DNA of 48,060 nt from an uncultured Clostridia bacterium (GCA_937906775.1 CALCUD010000092.1:1-48060); one strand, 5' to 3'. Shown: positions 8,455 to 16,867, counted from the stretch's first letter. Translations and numbers: made by a program. The notes: generated by a model from the letters alone, not told the origin.

Positions 8455-8931
8455 ATGGATATGTCATTGAATGATGAGGTGCTCCTGTCGGCGCTGAAGC
8501 TGGCCCGCGCGATGCGCCGCTGTCCCCCGGACCGCGGGGAGGACGGCTTTCCCCCGGCGGTCGGCCGCGTGCTGGAATCCGCCTGCGGCCGGGACGGGAT
8601 CACGTCCCGCGAACTGAGCAGACTGCTGGACCTGCGGCCCTCCTCGCTGAGCGAACTGATGGCCCGGGCCGAAGAGCAGGGCCTGCTGATCCGTTCCGCG
8701 GACGAAGAGGATCGCCGCGTGCAGCATGTGACCCTGACGGAAGCCGGCAGGGAAGCGGTCCTCCGGATCCGTTCCGTCCGGGACGCGGACGCCGCGAAAA
8801 AGACCGCCTGCTTCACCGAAAGCGAAAAGGAAGCCTTTGTCGCCCTTTGCGGAAAGCTCAGCCGCCATCTGGAATCCGCCGCGCCGGCCGGTCCCGAAGG
8901 GCGTTTCCCGCCCGGGCGCGTCCGCGGCTGA
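8455..8931 (+). CDS. MarR-family transcriptional regulator
   Basis: 158 residues. A winged helix-turn-helix is clear: TSRELSRLLDLRPSSLSELMARAEEQGLLIRS, then the wing ADEEDRRVQHVTLTEAGREAV, as in MarR proteins. These are dimeric repressors often released by small ligands. An ATG at 8461 two codons in is equally possible; no strong SD sits at usual distance, the nearest being AGGAG at 8426-8430. The target is unknown; the adjacent nucleosidase has its own promoter, so co-transcription is not required. The C-terminus is Gly/Pro/Arg-rich and probably disordered. Confidence 0.85.
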   Translation: MDMSLNDEVLLSALKLARAMRRCPPDRGEDGFPPAVGRVLESACGRDGITSRELSRLLDLRPSSLSELMARAEEQGLLIRSADEEDRRVQHVTLTEAGREAVLRIRSVRDADAAKKTACFTESEKEAFVALCGKLSRHLESAAPAGPEGRFPPGRVRG

Positions 8932-8946
8932 GGTTTCCCGCCAGGG

Positions 8947-8975
8947 TTGTTTTCCGCCCGGCGGCGGAGTACAAT
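8947..8975 (+). promoter_or_regulatory. Promoter of the nucleosidase gene
   Basis: TTGTTT, 17-base spacer, TACAAT, ending 33 bases before the ATG. AAAAAGGAG (8993-9001) is the SD. Confidence 0.65.
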
Positions 8976-9008
8976 AACCAGTATCTGAATCAAAAAGGAG
9001 CGTCCATT

Positions 9009-9683
9009 ATGACCATCGGTCTGATCATTGCCATCGAACGCGAACTGAAAGCATTTCTGGAATACGGGGAGGACATCCGGGAGGAAACCGTCAACCGCCG
9101 CACCGTCTACCGGACCCGGATCGGCAGTCACGAGATCGTCGCGCTGAAATCCGGCTACGGGGAGATCGACGCCGCGGCCGCGACCCAGCTGCTCATCACC
9201 GCCTGCGGCTGCGGGCTGATCATGAACTTCGGCGTGACCGGCGCGCTGGAGCGCGGGCTGAAGGTCGATGACCTGTTTGTGGTCCGGAAGGTCTGCAATC
9301 ACGACTACGACGTCTCCCCGATCGATCCCGTCCGGAAGCATCAGTATGAGGAATTCCCGGATGAATTCATCCCCCTGGACGAAGGGCTCATCGCCCGCGC
9401 GAAGCAGATCCTGCCGGATCTGAAGGAGACCGCCGTCGCGAGCGGCGACCGGTTTGTGGTCGAGCCCGGCGACAAGGCGGCGCTGAACGCCCTGGGCTGC
9501 AGCATCTGCGACATGGAGATCGCGGCGATCGCCCGCGTCTGCTTCCTGAACGGCGTCCCCTGCCTGTCGGTCAAATGCATCAGCGACACCTTTGACGGGG
9601 ACGGGGGCGATTTCAACGCGAACGTCATCCGCAGCGCCGGCCTGGCGTTCGACGTTCTGCTGAAGATCATCCGGGAACTGTGA
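9009..9683 (+). CDS. 5'-methylthioadenosine/S-adenosylhomocysteine nucleosidase-like protein
   Basis: 224 residues of the purine/uridine phosphorylase superfamily. Family landmarks are IGLIIAIERELKAF at the N-terminus (Glu10 corresponds to the catalytic-site Glu near the start of MTANs), a glycine-rich strand LIMNFGVTGALERGLKVDDLFV, the substrate-binding CDMEIAAIARVC, and KCISDTFDGDGG with the catalytic Asp. MTA/SAH nucleosidases hydrolyse the N-glycosidic bond of methylthioadenosine and S-adenosylhomocysteine in methionine salvage. The sequence is somewhat divergent, so a related nucleosidase such as a futalosine hydrolase is possible. The ATG at 9009 has a strong SD. Confidence 0.8.
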   Translation: MTIGLIIAIERELKAFLEYGEDIREETVNRRTVYRTRIGSHEIVALKSGYGEIDAAAATQLLITACGCGLIMNFGVTGALERGLKVDDLFVVRKVCNHDYDVSPIDPVRKHQYEEFPDEFIPLDEGLIARAKQILPDLKETAVASGDRFVVEPGDKAALNALGCSICDMEIAAIARVCFLNGVPCLSVKCISDTFDGDGGDFNANVIRSAGLAFDVLLKIIREL

Positions 9684-9724
9684 CCGGAAAGAGACCCGTC
9701 TGATTTCGAAAAAGGAGATTCCCG

Positions 9725-10675
9725 ATGTTCTTTATGTCTTCCTCCGCCCTGAAGGGGCAGGCCCGCGCCGCCTTGAAAAACCATTGGCTGACCGCGCTGC
9801 AGATCGCGCTGATCGTCAATCTGCCGTCCCTGCTGGTGACAGGCGTCGCGTCCTTCACCGGCCGCAGCCAGTCCGCGCTGCTGAACGCCGCGGTCGAAGC
9901 CGCGACGTCGCAGGGCGTCGTCAATTCGCAGATCCTGCTGAACGAGCTGAGCGCGCTGGTCCGGCGAAGCGACCTGTGGGTCCTGCAGGGCGCCTGGCTG
10001 GTCGCGTGGCTGCTGACCCCCATCCTCGCGCTGGGCATGAATGTCTGGACGCTGAACCGTCTCCGCGGCGAAACCGGCGAGGTCACGACCGTCTTCTGCC
10101 GCCTCCGGATTGCCCATAAAGCCGTCGGGCTCCGCCTGTTCATGCTGCTGAAGGTGTTCCTGTGGATGATCCCCGGCGTCGCGCTGTCCTTTCTCGCCAT
10201 GCTCCCGGTCATCAACAGCACCGCGACCGTGTGGGAGGATCTGGTGCCGGCGCTGAATACGACGCTGCGGCTGACCAGCCTGGCCTCTCTGGTCATGACG
10301 GTCCCCGCCGTGATGGCCTACCTCCGGTATTCCCTGGCGGATCTTGTGATGGCGGAAAAGCCCGAAACAGGCGTCCGGGCCTCCGTCGCGGAAAGCAAAA
10401 AGCTCATGGCCGGCAAAAAGGGAACTCTGTTCTGCCTGCTGTTCAGCTTCATCCTGTGGTACTTCGCCGAAACGCTGGCCTCCGGGCTGGTCGCGTCCCT
10501 CTTCGGCTCCGTAGCCTCGCTGACCGTCCAGCTGCTGGCCTCCCTGGCGCTGAACGTCTATGTCCAGATGAGCGTATGCGCCTTTTACAAAGAAGCGCTC
10601 CGTCTGCCCTCCTCCGCCGGAGCGGAGGAACCGGAGAACGGCGCCGGTCCGGAAGAAAATAACGATTTGAATTGA
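9725..10675 (+). CDS. DUF975-family membrane protein
   Basis: 316 residues with about five to six hydrophobic segments (around residues 20-42, 90-108, 137-163, 185-205, 235-262 and 270-285). The N-terminal LKGQARAALKNHWLTALQI and the later block ADLVMAEKPETGVRASVAES-KKLMAGKKGTLFCLLFSF match the DUF975 pattern of Firmicutes membrane proteins of unknown function. A stretch between residues 45 and 80 is probably extracellular. The C-terminal 25 residues are acidic and soluble. An SD (AAAGGAG) precedes the ATG; a terminator follows. Confidence 0.75.
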   Translation: MFFMSSSALKGQARAALKNHWLTALQIALIVNLPSLLVTGVASFTGRSQSALLNAAVEAATSQGVVNSQILLNELSALVRRSDLWVLQGAWLVAWLLTPILALGMNVWTLNRLRGETGEVTTVFCRLRIAHKAVGLRLFMLLKVFLWMIPGVALSFLAMLPVINSTATVWEDLVPALNTTLRLTSLASLVMTVPAVMAYLRYSLADLVMAEKPETGVRASVAESKKLMAGKKGTLFCLLFSFILWYFAETLASGLVASLFGSVASLTVQLLASLALNVYVQMSVCAFYKEALRLPSSAGAEEPENGAGPEENNDLN

Positions 10676-10728
10676 ATCATGCAAAATATGCAGTTTTCCG
10701 TTCCTCGTATGAATAATATCCTTCATTG

Positions 10729-10763
10729 TTGCATTTTTCGAACAGGAAAAATGCAATTTTTCT
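10729..10763 (+). terminator. Rho-independent terminator
   Basis: TTGCATTTTTC (10729-10739) pairs with GAAAAATGCAA (10746-10756) across a 6-base loop, followed by TTTTTCTTT. It ends the DUF975 transcript and separates it from the aminotransferase promoter. Confidence 0.85.
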
Positions 10764-10773
10764 TTATAATCCC

Positions 10774-10802
10774 TTGTTTTTCCTTGCTTCAGCGAATATA
10801 AT
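10774..10802 (+). promoter_or_regulatory. Promoter of the aminotransferase gene
   Basis: TTGTTT, 17-base spacer, TATAAT. GGGAGG at 10821-10826 is the SD for the ATG at 10838. Confidence 0.8.
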
Positions 10803-10837
10803 GTTCTCATTCACTACCGATCGGGAGGTCTTGAACG

Positions 10838-12037
10838 ATGGCATTATGCATTTCTCATCGCTGCCAGAACATTGCCCCTTCCCTGACGCTTCAGATTGAC
10901 GCCCGCGCCAAAGAGATGGCCGCGTCCGGTCTGAATGTGATCGGGTTCGGCGCCGGGGAGCCTGATTTCCCGACGCCCGAATATATCTGCGAAGCCGCCC
11001 GCGAAGCTCTGGCTTCCGGATTGACCCGCTATACGCCCGTCGCCGGAACGATGGAGCTCCGGAAAGCCATCTGCGCCAAACTGGCCCGGGATAACGATCT
11101 GATCTACAGCCCGCAGGACATCATCGTCTCCAACGGCGCCAAGCATTCCCTGTTCACCGTGTTCCAGACGATCCTGGATCCCGGCGACGAGGTCCTGATC
11201 CCGACGCCCTGCTGGGTCTCCTATCCGGAAATGGTCCGGATGGCCGGCGGCGTGCCGATCTTCATCCCCACCGACGAGGCGAACAACTTCATCCCCTCCA
11301 ACCAGGACATCGCCTCCCGCGTCACGCGCCGCACCAAGGCGATCATCCTGACCTCGCCGTCCAACCCGAACGGGTCCGTCTGGTCCCGGGATCAGCTTCA
11401 GTTCGTCGCCAACCTGGCGGTATCCCATCCGTTCTACGTCGTGTCGGACGAGATCTACGAAAAGCTGCTGTACGACGGCCGGAAGCATCTTTCCATCGCG
11501 CAGCTCGGCGAGCAGATCAAGGATCAGACCTTTGTGATCAACGGTCTCTCCAAAGCCTACTGCATGACCGGCTGGCGCGTCGGCTACTGCGCCGGACCGC
11601 ACCAGGAGATCGCCGCGATGAGCGCCTTCCAGTCCCAGGCCACCAGCAACGCCAACTCCATCGCCCAGCACGCCGCCGCCGTGGCGCTGAACGGGGATCA
11701 GGGCTGCGTCGACATGATGGTCGCCGAATTTGAAAAGCGCCGCGACGCCATGGTCGAGCGGATCAACAGTATCCCCGGCATCTCCTGCAAGAAGCCGGAA
11801 GGCGCCTTCTACGTCATGATGAACATCCGCGGGATCCTCGGCAAAACCTACAACGGCCGTGCGATCGAGACCTCCATGGATTTTGCCGAGCTGCTGCTCG
11901 CGGAGAAGCAGGTCGCCATCGTGCCCGGCGTCGCCTTCGAAGCCGAAGGTTTCTGCCGCCTGAGCTACGCCATCTCGGTCGAAAAGATCAACGAGGGGCT
12001 TGACCGGATCGCCGCGTTCATCGCGTCCCTGAAATAA
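10838..12037 (+). CDS. Class I/II pyridoxal-phosphate aminotransferase (aspartate aminotransferase type)
   Basis: 399 residues, fold-type I aminotransferase of the aspartate aminotransferase 1b kind. Visible landmarks are GFGAGEPDFPTP near residue 36, SNGAKHSL (cofactor phosphate), SPSNPNGSVW (conserved Asn), SDEIYEKLLYDG (Asp binding the pyridine N), the Schiff-base lysine in GLSKAYCMTGWRVGY, and the carboxylate-binding Arg in FCRLSYAIS. It transfers an amino group between an amino acid, most likely aspartate, and 2-oxoglutarate in the cytoplasm. The DRE-TIM synthase gene starts 14 bases downstream behind its own SD, so the two form an operon that would link oxaloacetate and 2-oxoglutarate chemistry. 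Confidence 0.93.
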   Translation: MALCISHRCQNIAPSLTLQIDARAKEMAASGLNVIGFGAGEPDFPTPEYICEAAREALASGLTRYTPVAGTMELRKAICAKLARDNDLIYSPQDIIVSNGAKHSLFTVFQTILDPGDEVLIPTPCWVSYPEMVRMAGGVPIFIPTDEANNFIPSNQDIASRVTRRTKAIILTSPSNPNGSVWSRDQLQFVANLAVSHPFYVVSDEIYEKLLYDGRKHLSIAQLGEQIKDQTFVINGLSKAYCMTGWRVGYCAGPHQEIAAMSAFQSQATSNANSIAQHAAAVALNGDQGCVDMMVAEFEKRRDAMVERINSIPGISCKKPEGAFYVMMNIRGILGKTYNGRAIETSMDFAELLLAEKQVAIVPGVAFEAEGFCRLSYAISVEKINEGLDRIAAFIASLK

Positions 12038-12051
12038 GGAGGAATTCAGCC

Positions 12052-13446
12052 TTGATCACCTATGACGGAAAGCACAATGTCCTGATGCAGAGCAAATACC
12101 GCTACTCCCTGCAGGATGTGGCGGAGCCCAACCTGTACCGCGAGATCTACGATTATGAGCACATTCCGAAGGTCGCCTTCAATATGCGCCAGGTGCCCAT
12201 GAACGTTCCGGACCAGATCTGGATGACCGACACGACCTTCCGCGACGGGCAGCAGTCCGTCAGCCCCTTCACTCCGGAGCAGATCCTGCACCTGTACAAG
12301 CTGATGAGCCGCCTGGGCGGCCCCAACGGCCTCGTCCGCCAGAGCGAGTTCTTCCTGTACACCGAAAACGACCAGAAAGCGCTCCACATGTGCCAGGACG
12401 CCGGCCTCCGCTTCCCCGAGATCACGACCTGGATCCGGGCCAACGAAAAGGATTTCGCGCTGGTCAAAGAGGCGGGCGTTCAGGAAACCGGCATCCTGGT
12501 CTCCTGCAGCGACTATCACATCTTCAACAAAATGCACCTGACCCGCGCGCAGGCCATGGACAAATACCTCGGCATCGTCAAAGCCGCGCTGGACTACGGC
12601 ATCCGTCCCCGCTGCCACTTTGAGGACATCACCCGGGCGGATTACTACGGATTCGTCCTCCCCTTCGCGGAGCAGCTGATGAACCTGAGCCACGAAAGCG
12701 GCATCCCGATCAAGATCCGCGCCTGCGACACCATGGGCTACGGCGTCAGCTATCCCGGCGTGGCGCTCCCCCGGAGCGTTCCCGGCATCATCTACGGCCT
12801 GACCCACTACGCCGAGGTGCCCTCCGAAATGCTGGAGTGGCACGGGCATAACGATTTCTACAAAGTCGTGACCAACGCCGCGACCGCCTGGCTGTACGGC
12901 TGTTCTAGCATCAACTGCAGCCTGCTCGGCATCGGCGAGCGGACCGGCAACTGCCCGCTCGAGGCGATGGCGGTGGAATATCAGTCCCTCCGCGGGGAGA
13001 CCGGCGGCATGGATCTGACGGCCATCACCGAGATCGCCGATTACATGGAGCGGGAGATCGGCATCGAGATCAGCCCGCGCCAGCCCTTTGTCGGCCGCCA
13101 CTTCAACGTGACCCGTGCCGGCATTCACGCGGACGGCATGCTCAAGGACGAAGAGATCTACAACATCTTTGACACCACCGCGATCCTGAACCGTCCCGCC
13201 TCCGTGGCCGTGGACAGCCGCGGCGGCGCCGCGTCCATCGCGCACTGGATCAACAGCTATTTCCGTCTCCGCGATCCCCACACCATCGACAAGAGCGATC
13301 CGCTGGTGACCGAAATGCGCGCGCAGGTCGACAGGCTCTACGCGGAAGGCCGGAACACCGTGATGGGCGACGAAGAGCTGGAGATCATGCTCCGCCGCTG
13401 CGACACGGAACGGTACGAGCATCTGCTGTTCCACAAGAGCAAGTAA
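12052..13446 (+). CDS. DRE-TIM metallolyase: Re-citrate / homocitrate / isopropylmalate synthase-like
   Basis: 464 residues of the HMGL-like family. DTTFRDGQQ near residue 61 is the DRE-TIM signature (Arg-Asp-Gly-x-Gln), CHFEDITRAD and EWHGHNDFY supply the metal-binding His-x-His, and GIGERTGNCPLEAM is the conserved glycine-rich loop. There is no C-terminal LeuA allosteric domain of the usual kind. Such enzymes condense acetyl-CoA with a 2-oxoacid. The N-terminal SLQDVAEPNLYREIY and length resemble the clostridial Re-citrate synthase group, which would make citrate from oxaloacetate; substrate cannot be settled by eye. Start is TTG at 12052 with AAGGAGG (12037-12043) 8 bases upstream. It follows an aminotransferase in the same operon. 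Confidence 0.75.
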   Translation: MITYDGKHNVLMQSKYRYSLQDVAEPNLYREIYDYEHIPKVAFNMRQVPMNVPDQIWMTDTTFRDGQQSVSPFTPEQILHLYKLMSRLGGPNGLVRQSEFFLYTENDQKALHMCQDAGLRFPEITTWIRANEKDFALVKEAGVQETGILVSCSDYHIFNKMHLTRAQAMDKYLGIVKAALDYGIRPRCHFEDITRADYYGFVLPFAEQLMNLSHESGIPIKIRACDTMGYGVSYPGVALPRSVPGIIYGLTHYAEVPSEMLEWHGHNDFYKVVTNAATAWLYGCSSINCSLLGIGERTGNCPLEAMAVEYQSLRGETGGMDLTAITEIADYMEREIGIEISPRQPFVGRHFNVTRAGIHADGMLKDEEIYNIFDTTAILNRPASVAVDSRGGAASIAHWINSYFRLRDPHTIDKSDPLVTEMRAQVDRLYAEGRNTVMGDEELEIMLRRCDTERYEHLLFHKSK

Positions 13447-13460
13447 ATAAAAAAGGAACT

Positions 13461-13511
13461 CTCCCCTGAAACGGCGAATTATTATCTGTTTACCGTATTC
13501 AGGGGAGGTTT
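13461..13511 (+). promoter_or_regulatory. Long-loop hairpin enclosing the murG SD (possible terminator or translational control)
   Basis: CTCCCCTGAA (13461-13470) is perfectly complementary to TTCAGGGGAG (13498-13507), with a 27-base loop, followed by GTTTTAT. The 3' arm contains the AGGGGAGG that is the only SD for murG (ATG 13521). It may terminate the preceding operon, mask the murG ribosome site, or both. Confidence 0.6.
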
Positions 13512-13520
13512 TATATTCCT

Positions 13521-14597
13521 ATGAAAAAGATCGTCCTGACCGGCGGCGGCACGCTGGGCCATGTCACTCCTCATCTGGCGCTGATCCCGCATCTGCAGGA
13601 AGCCGGATACGAGATCCATTATATCGGGACCGAGAACGGCATGGAGGCGCCCAAAATGCGCTCCGTTCCCGGAATCACCTATCACTCGGTCAAAAGCGGC
13701 AAGCTCCGCCGCTATTTCTCCTGGCAGAACTTTACCGATCCCTTCCGCGTGATCGCCGGGATGTTCCAGTCCGCCCGCCTGATGGGAAAGATCCGGCCGG
13801 ACGTCGTTTTCAGCAAGGGCGGCTTCGTCGCGGTTCCCGTCGTTTTCGGCGCGTGGCTGCACCGGATCCCCGTGCTGTGCCACGAAAGCGATCTGACGCC
13901 CGGCCTGGCCAACAAGCTGTGCAAACCTTTCGCCCGCCGCTTTGCAACGACCTTTCCCGAATGTGCCGAAGCGCTCGGCGATAAAGCGGAAATGACCGGG
14001 ACTCCCCTGCGGGCCGAACTGTTCCGGGGCAGCCGCGAAAAGGGGCTCCGTTTCCTCGGCTTTGACGGGAGCAAGCCCGTTCTGCTGATGATGGGCGGCT
14101 CCTCCGGCGCCCAGAGCGTCAACAGCACGCTGCGGAACGCGCTGGACCGTCTCACGCCCGTATTCGATGTCGCGCACATCTGCGGCAAGGGCAATCTGGA
14201 CGCGTCCCTGGACGGGACGCCCGGATACGCGCAGATGGAGATGCTCGACAGGGATCTTCCGGACGTGTTCGCCTGCACCGATCTGGTCCTTTCCCGCGCC
14301 GGAGCCAACGCGCTGTGCGAGTTTCAGGCACTCGGCCGCCCCATGCTGCTCATTCCCTATCCGAAGGGCGCCAGCCGCGGCGACCAGATCCTGAACGCCC
14401 AAAGTCTGAAAAAGCGCGGCCTGTGCCGCGTCCTTCCCCAGGAGGAAATGAATCCCGCCACGCTGGTCTCCGCCCTGACGGAAACCTGGGAATCCCGGGA
14501 GGATCTGATCCGCGCCCTCCGCGAGGCTCCGCCCGCCGACGGGACCGCGAGGGTCCTTGAAATGATCGAAGAGATTCAAAACAAAGGATCAAAATAA
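13521..14597 (+). CDS. murG: UDP-GlcNAc:undecaprenyl-PP-MurNAc-pentapeptide GlcNAc transferase
   Basis: 358 residues, a GT-B glycosyltransferase of family GT28. The N-terminal TGGGTLGHVTPHLAL is the MurG G-loop (usually TGGGTAGHVTP), followed by KIRPDVVFSKGGFVAVPV, CHESDLTPGLANK, MMGGSSGAQSVN, and the donor-binding LVLSRAGANALCEFQALGRPMLLIPYPKGASRGDQ. MurG converts lipid I to lipid II at the inner face of the membrane. Here it is not in a division-cell-wall cluster, as often seen for additional or relocated murG copies in Clostridia. The next gene starts 17 bases downstream with its own SD. Confidence 0.93.
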   Translation: MKKIVLTGGGTLGHVTPHLALIPHLQEAGYEIHYIGTENGMEAPKMRSVPGITYHSVKSGKLRRYFSWQNFTDPFRVIAGMFQSARLMGKIRPDVVFSKGGFVAVPVVFGAWLHRIPVLCHESDLTPGLANKLCKPFARRFATTFPECAEALGDKAEMTGTPLRAELFRGSREKGLRFLGFDGSKPVLLMMGGSSGAQSVNSTLRNALDRLTPVFDVAHICGKGNLDASLDGTPGYAQMEMLDRDLPDVFACTDLVLSRAGANALCEFQALGRPMLLIPYPKGASRGDQILNAQSLKKRGLCRVLPQEEMNPATLVSALTETWESREDLIRALREAPPADGTARVLEMIEEIQNKGSK

Positions 14598-14614
14598 ACG
14601 AGGAGGGACCCGTG

Positions 14615-14956
14615 ATGCCTTTTATCGATTCCAGGATTACCCTGAAGCTGACCCCCGAACAGAAAGAAACCGTGAAATCCAGGCTCGGAGCGGCGCTGCC
14701 CCTGCTGCACAAGCCCGAATCCTACCTGATGGTCGGGATTGAGGACGGATACGACCTCTGGTTTGCCGGAAAGCGTCTGGAAAAAGGCGCTTACGTCTCC
14801 GTCAGCCTTTTCGGGGAGGCGCAGAGCGAGGCCTGCGACCGGATGACGGCGGAGATCTGCCGGATCTACGGCGAAGTGCTGAATATCCCGGGCGATCAGA
14901 TCTATGTGACCTACCACGGCGTCCGCGACTGGGGCTGGAACGGAAGCAACTTCTGA
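14615..14956 (+). CDS. MIF-like tautomerase-superfamily protein
   Basis: 113 residues. The sequence begins MPFIDSRITLKLTPEQKETVKSRL, and contains PESYLMVGIEDGYDLWFAGK and AYVSVSLFG, matching the beta-alpha-beta halves of macrophage migration inhibitory factor-type tautomerases. The catalytic base in this superfamily is the N-terminal proline exposed by Met removal. That decides the start: ATG at 14615 gives Met-Pro and has AGGAGG 8 bases upstream, whereas the GTG at 14612 would bury the proline. The substrate is unknown. It is transcribed with murG. Confidence 0.8.
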   Translation: MPFIDSRITLKLTPEQKETVKSRLGAALPLLHKPESYLMVGIEDGYDLWFAGKRLEKGAYVSVSLFGEAQSEACDRMTAEICRIYGEVLNIPGDQIYVTYHGVRDWGWNGSNF

Positions 14957-14989
14957 CATTTCGCAACATTTCTGTCACACTTTTTTCCA

Positions 14990-15018
14990 TTGTACTGACT
15001 CTGTACTTTGGATATAAT
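14990..15018 (+). promoter_or_regulatory. Promoter of the 5'-nucleotidase gene
   Basis: TTGTAC, 17-base spacer, TATAAT. AAAGGAGG at 15041-15048 is the SD, 8 bases before the ATG. Confidence 0.85.
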
Positions 15019-15056
15019 ATCGGTAATGGCCCAATCTTATAAAGGAGGATTACCCC

Positions 15057-16718
15057 ATGAAAAAGCTTCTGGCTCTCATTCTGGCTCTGGCGATGCTGCT
15101 CGGCATGACCGCCATGGCCGAAGAAACCGCCGCCCCCGCGCTGACCAAGGATCTCGTGATCCTGTTCACCAGCGACGTACACTGCGGCATCGATCAGGGA
15201 TTCACCTATGAAGGCCTGTACGCCATGAAACAGCAGCTGGCCAAAGACAACCATGTCGCGCTGGTCGACAACGGCGACTCCATTCAGGGCGACGCCATCG
15301 GCGCCATCACCAAGGGCGAAGTCAACGTCAAACTGATGAACGCGCTGGGCTACGACGCCGCGACGCTGGGCAACCACGAGTTCGACTACGGCATGGACCG
15401 CATGAAGGAGCTGCTCCAGGGAATGGCTACCTATCCCTATGTCAGCGCCAACTTCACCTATCAGGACGAACCCGTGTTCGATCCCTACATCATCAAAGAA
15501 TACGACGGCGTGAAGGTGGCCTTCCTGGGCGTCTCCACCCCCAAGACCTTCACCTCCTCCACCCCCACCTATTTCCAGGATGAAAACGGCAACTATGTCT
15601 ACGGTTTCTGCGAGGACGAAACCGGCGAAAAGCTGTATGCCGCTGTGCAGAAGGCCGTTGACGACGCCCGTGCCGAAGGCGCGGATTATGTCATTGTCCT
15701 CAGCCATCTGGGCATCGAAGAAACCTGCTCTCCCTGGATGAGCTCCGAGCTGATCGCCAACACCACCGGCATCGACGTGCTGCTTGACGGCCACAGCCAC
15801 TCCATCCTGGAGCAGGAAGAAGTCCTGAACAAGGAAGGCAAAGTCGTTCTGCAGGCTGCCTGCGGCACCAAGCTGGAAACCATCGGCTACTGTAAAATCG
15901 CGACCGACGGTTCCATCTCCACCGGCCTGTATAAGTGGGATTTCGATCTCAGCGCCGACGACCTCTTCGGCCTGGACAACGAATTCTCCGCCATCGAAGC
16001 CGAAGTGACCGGTCTGGTGAATGAAAAGCTGGCCGAAGTCGTCGCGCACTCCGATGTCAACCTGATCATCAGCGATCCCGCCACCGGCGAACGCGTGATC
16101 CGTAATCTGGAAACCAACCTGGGCGACCTGGTGGCCGACGCCTACCGCACCGCGACCGGCGCTGACGTGGCGATGGTCAACGGCGGCGGCATCCGCGCCA
16201 ACATCAAAGCGGGCGACATCACCATGGGCAACATTCAGGAATGCCATCCCTTCGGCAACGCCCTGTGCATGGTCGAAGCCAAGGGCCAGCATATTCTGGA
16301 CGCCCTCGAATGGACCAGCCGCGCCGTTCCCGGCGAAACCGGCGGATTCCTGCAGGTTTCCGGCCTGACCTATGAGATCCACTCCTACATCCCCTCCACC
16401 TGCACCAGCGACGATAAGGGCAACTTCACCGGCGTCACCGGCGAATACCGCGTCAAGAACGTGATGATCAACGGCGAGCCTCTCGATCCCGAGAAGACCT
16501 ACACCGTTGCTTCCCACAACTACCTGCTCAAGAGCGGCGGCGACGGCACCTGCACGTTCACAAGCGACCCCGTCCTGCTGGATGAGATCAAGCTGGACTA
16601 CGAAACCGTCATCGACTACATCGTGAACACCCTGGGCGGAACCGTCGGCGAACAGTACGACGATCCGTGGGGCGAAGGCCGCATCGTGATCATTCCCGAA
16701 GCGCCCGCCGCGGAATAA
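15057..16718 (+). CDS. Exported 5'-nucleotidase / UDP-sugar hydrolase family metallophosphoesterase
   Basis: 553 residues. A signal peptide (MKKLLALILALAMLLGMTAMA, cleavage likely after AMA) directs export; no lipobox Cys and no C-terminal anchor are visible, so the protein is probably released. The calcineurin-like domain shows all metal ligands: FTSDVHC, DNGDSIQGD, LGNHEFDYG, VIVLSHLG and LDGHSHS. The C-terminal 5'-nucleotidase domain begins around residue 335 with NLGDLVADAYRTATGADVAM, VNGGGIRANI and ECHPFGNALC. It hydrolyses nucleoside 5'-phosphates or nucleotide sugars outside the cell, allowing phosphate and nucleoside salvage. Monocistronic between its own promoter and a strong terminator. 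Confidence 0.93.
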   Translation: MKKLLALILALAMLLGMTAMAEETAAPALTKDLVILFTSDVHCGIDQGFTYEGLYAMKQQLAKDNHVALVDNGDSIQGDAIGAITKGEVNVKLMNALGYDAATLGNHEFDYGMDRMKELLQGMATYPYVSANFTYQDEPVFDPYIIKEYDGVKVAFLGVSTPKTFTSSTPTYFQDENGNYVYGFCEDETGEKLYAAVQKAVDDARAEGADYVIVLSHLGIEETCSPWMSSELIANTTGIDVLLDGHSHSILEQEEVLNKEGKVVLQAACGTKLETIGYCKIATDGSISTGLYKWDFDLSADDLFGLDNEFSAIEAEVTGLVNEKLAEVVAHSDVNLIISDPATGERVIRNLETNLGDLVADAYRTATGADVAMVNGGGIRANIKAGDITMGNIQECHPFGNALCMVEAKGQHILDALEWTSRAVPGETGGFLQVSGLTYEIHSYIPSTCTSDDKGNFTGVTGEYRVKNVMINGEPLDPEKTYTVASHNYLLKSGGDGTCTFTSDPVLLDEIKLDYETVIDYIVNTLGGTVGEQYDDPWGEGRIVIIPEAPAAE

Positions 16719-16736
16719 TCTCCACCCCGTTTCCCC

Positions 16737-16770
16737 GCAGCCGGCAGGATCGTCCTGCCGGCTGCTTTTT
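16737..16770 (+). terminator. Rho-independent terminator of the 5'-nucleotidase gene
   Basis: A 13-bp perfect stem (16737-16749 with 16753-16765) with loop TCG, followed by five T. Confidence 0.95.
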
Positions 16771-16807
16771 CATTCCGGCGCCGCGGCCGGGAGCCGTTTT
16801 TGCGGAC

Positions 16808-16839
16808 AAAAAAAGCGCCCTGAAGAATCTTCAGGGCGC
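16808..16839 (-). terminator. Terminator stranded from tRNA-Leu by the mini-island
   Basis: GCGCCCTGAAG (16815-16825) pairs with CTTCAGGGCGC (16829-16839); on the minus strand the hairpin is followed by a run of seven or eight U. It abuts the duplicated tRNA-Leu 3' end at 16840-16867. Before insertion of the mini-island this would have been the terminator of tRNA-Leu(CAA), which now lies 2.2 kb away. Confidence 0.8.
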
Positions 16840-16867
16840 TTTGCATGTGCCGGAGGTGGGACTTGAA
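16840..16867. repeat. Distal attachment-site repeat (tRNA-Leu 3' fragment)
   Basis: 28 bases identical to 19088-19115; they comprise the tRNA 3' strand (about 20 bases) plus 8 bases of its trailer. Identity stops at 16868 (T here, C in the tRNA). Confidence 0.9.

Noticed and set aside
8418..10810. Long minus-strand open frames (307, 489 and 209 codons) opposite the MarR, nucleosidase and DUF975 genes
   Set aside because: They are antisense shadows of GC-rich genes; composition is Arg/Gly/Gln-rich with no family features and no SD.
11900..13450. 462-codon minus-strand frame opposite the DRE-TIM synthase
   Set aside because: Low-complexity Val/Asp/Gly/His translation mirrors the real gene's codon bias; the + strand gene has full family motifs.
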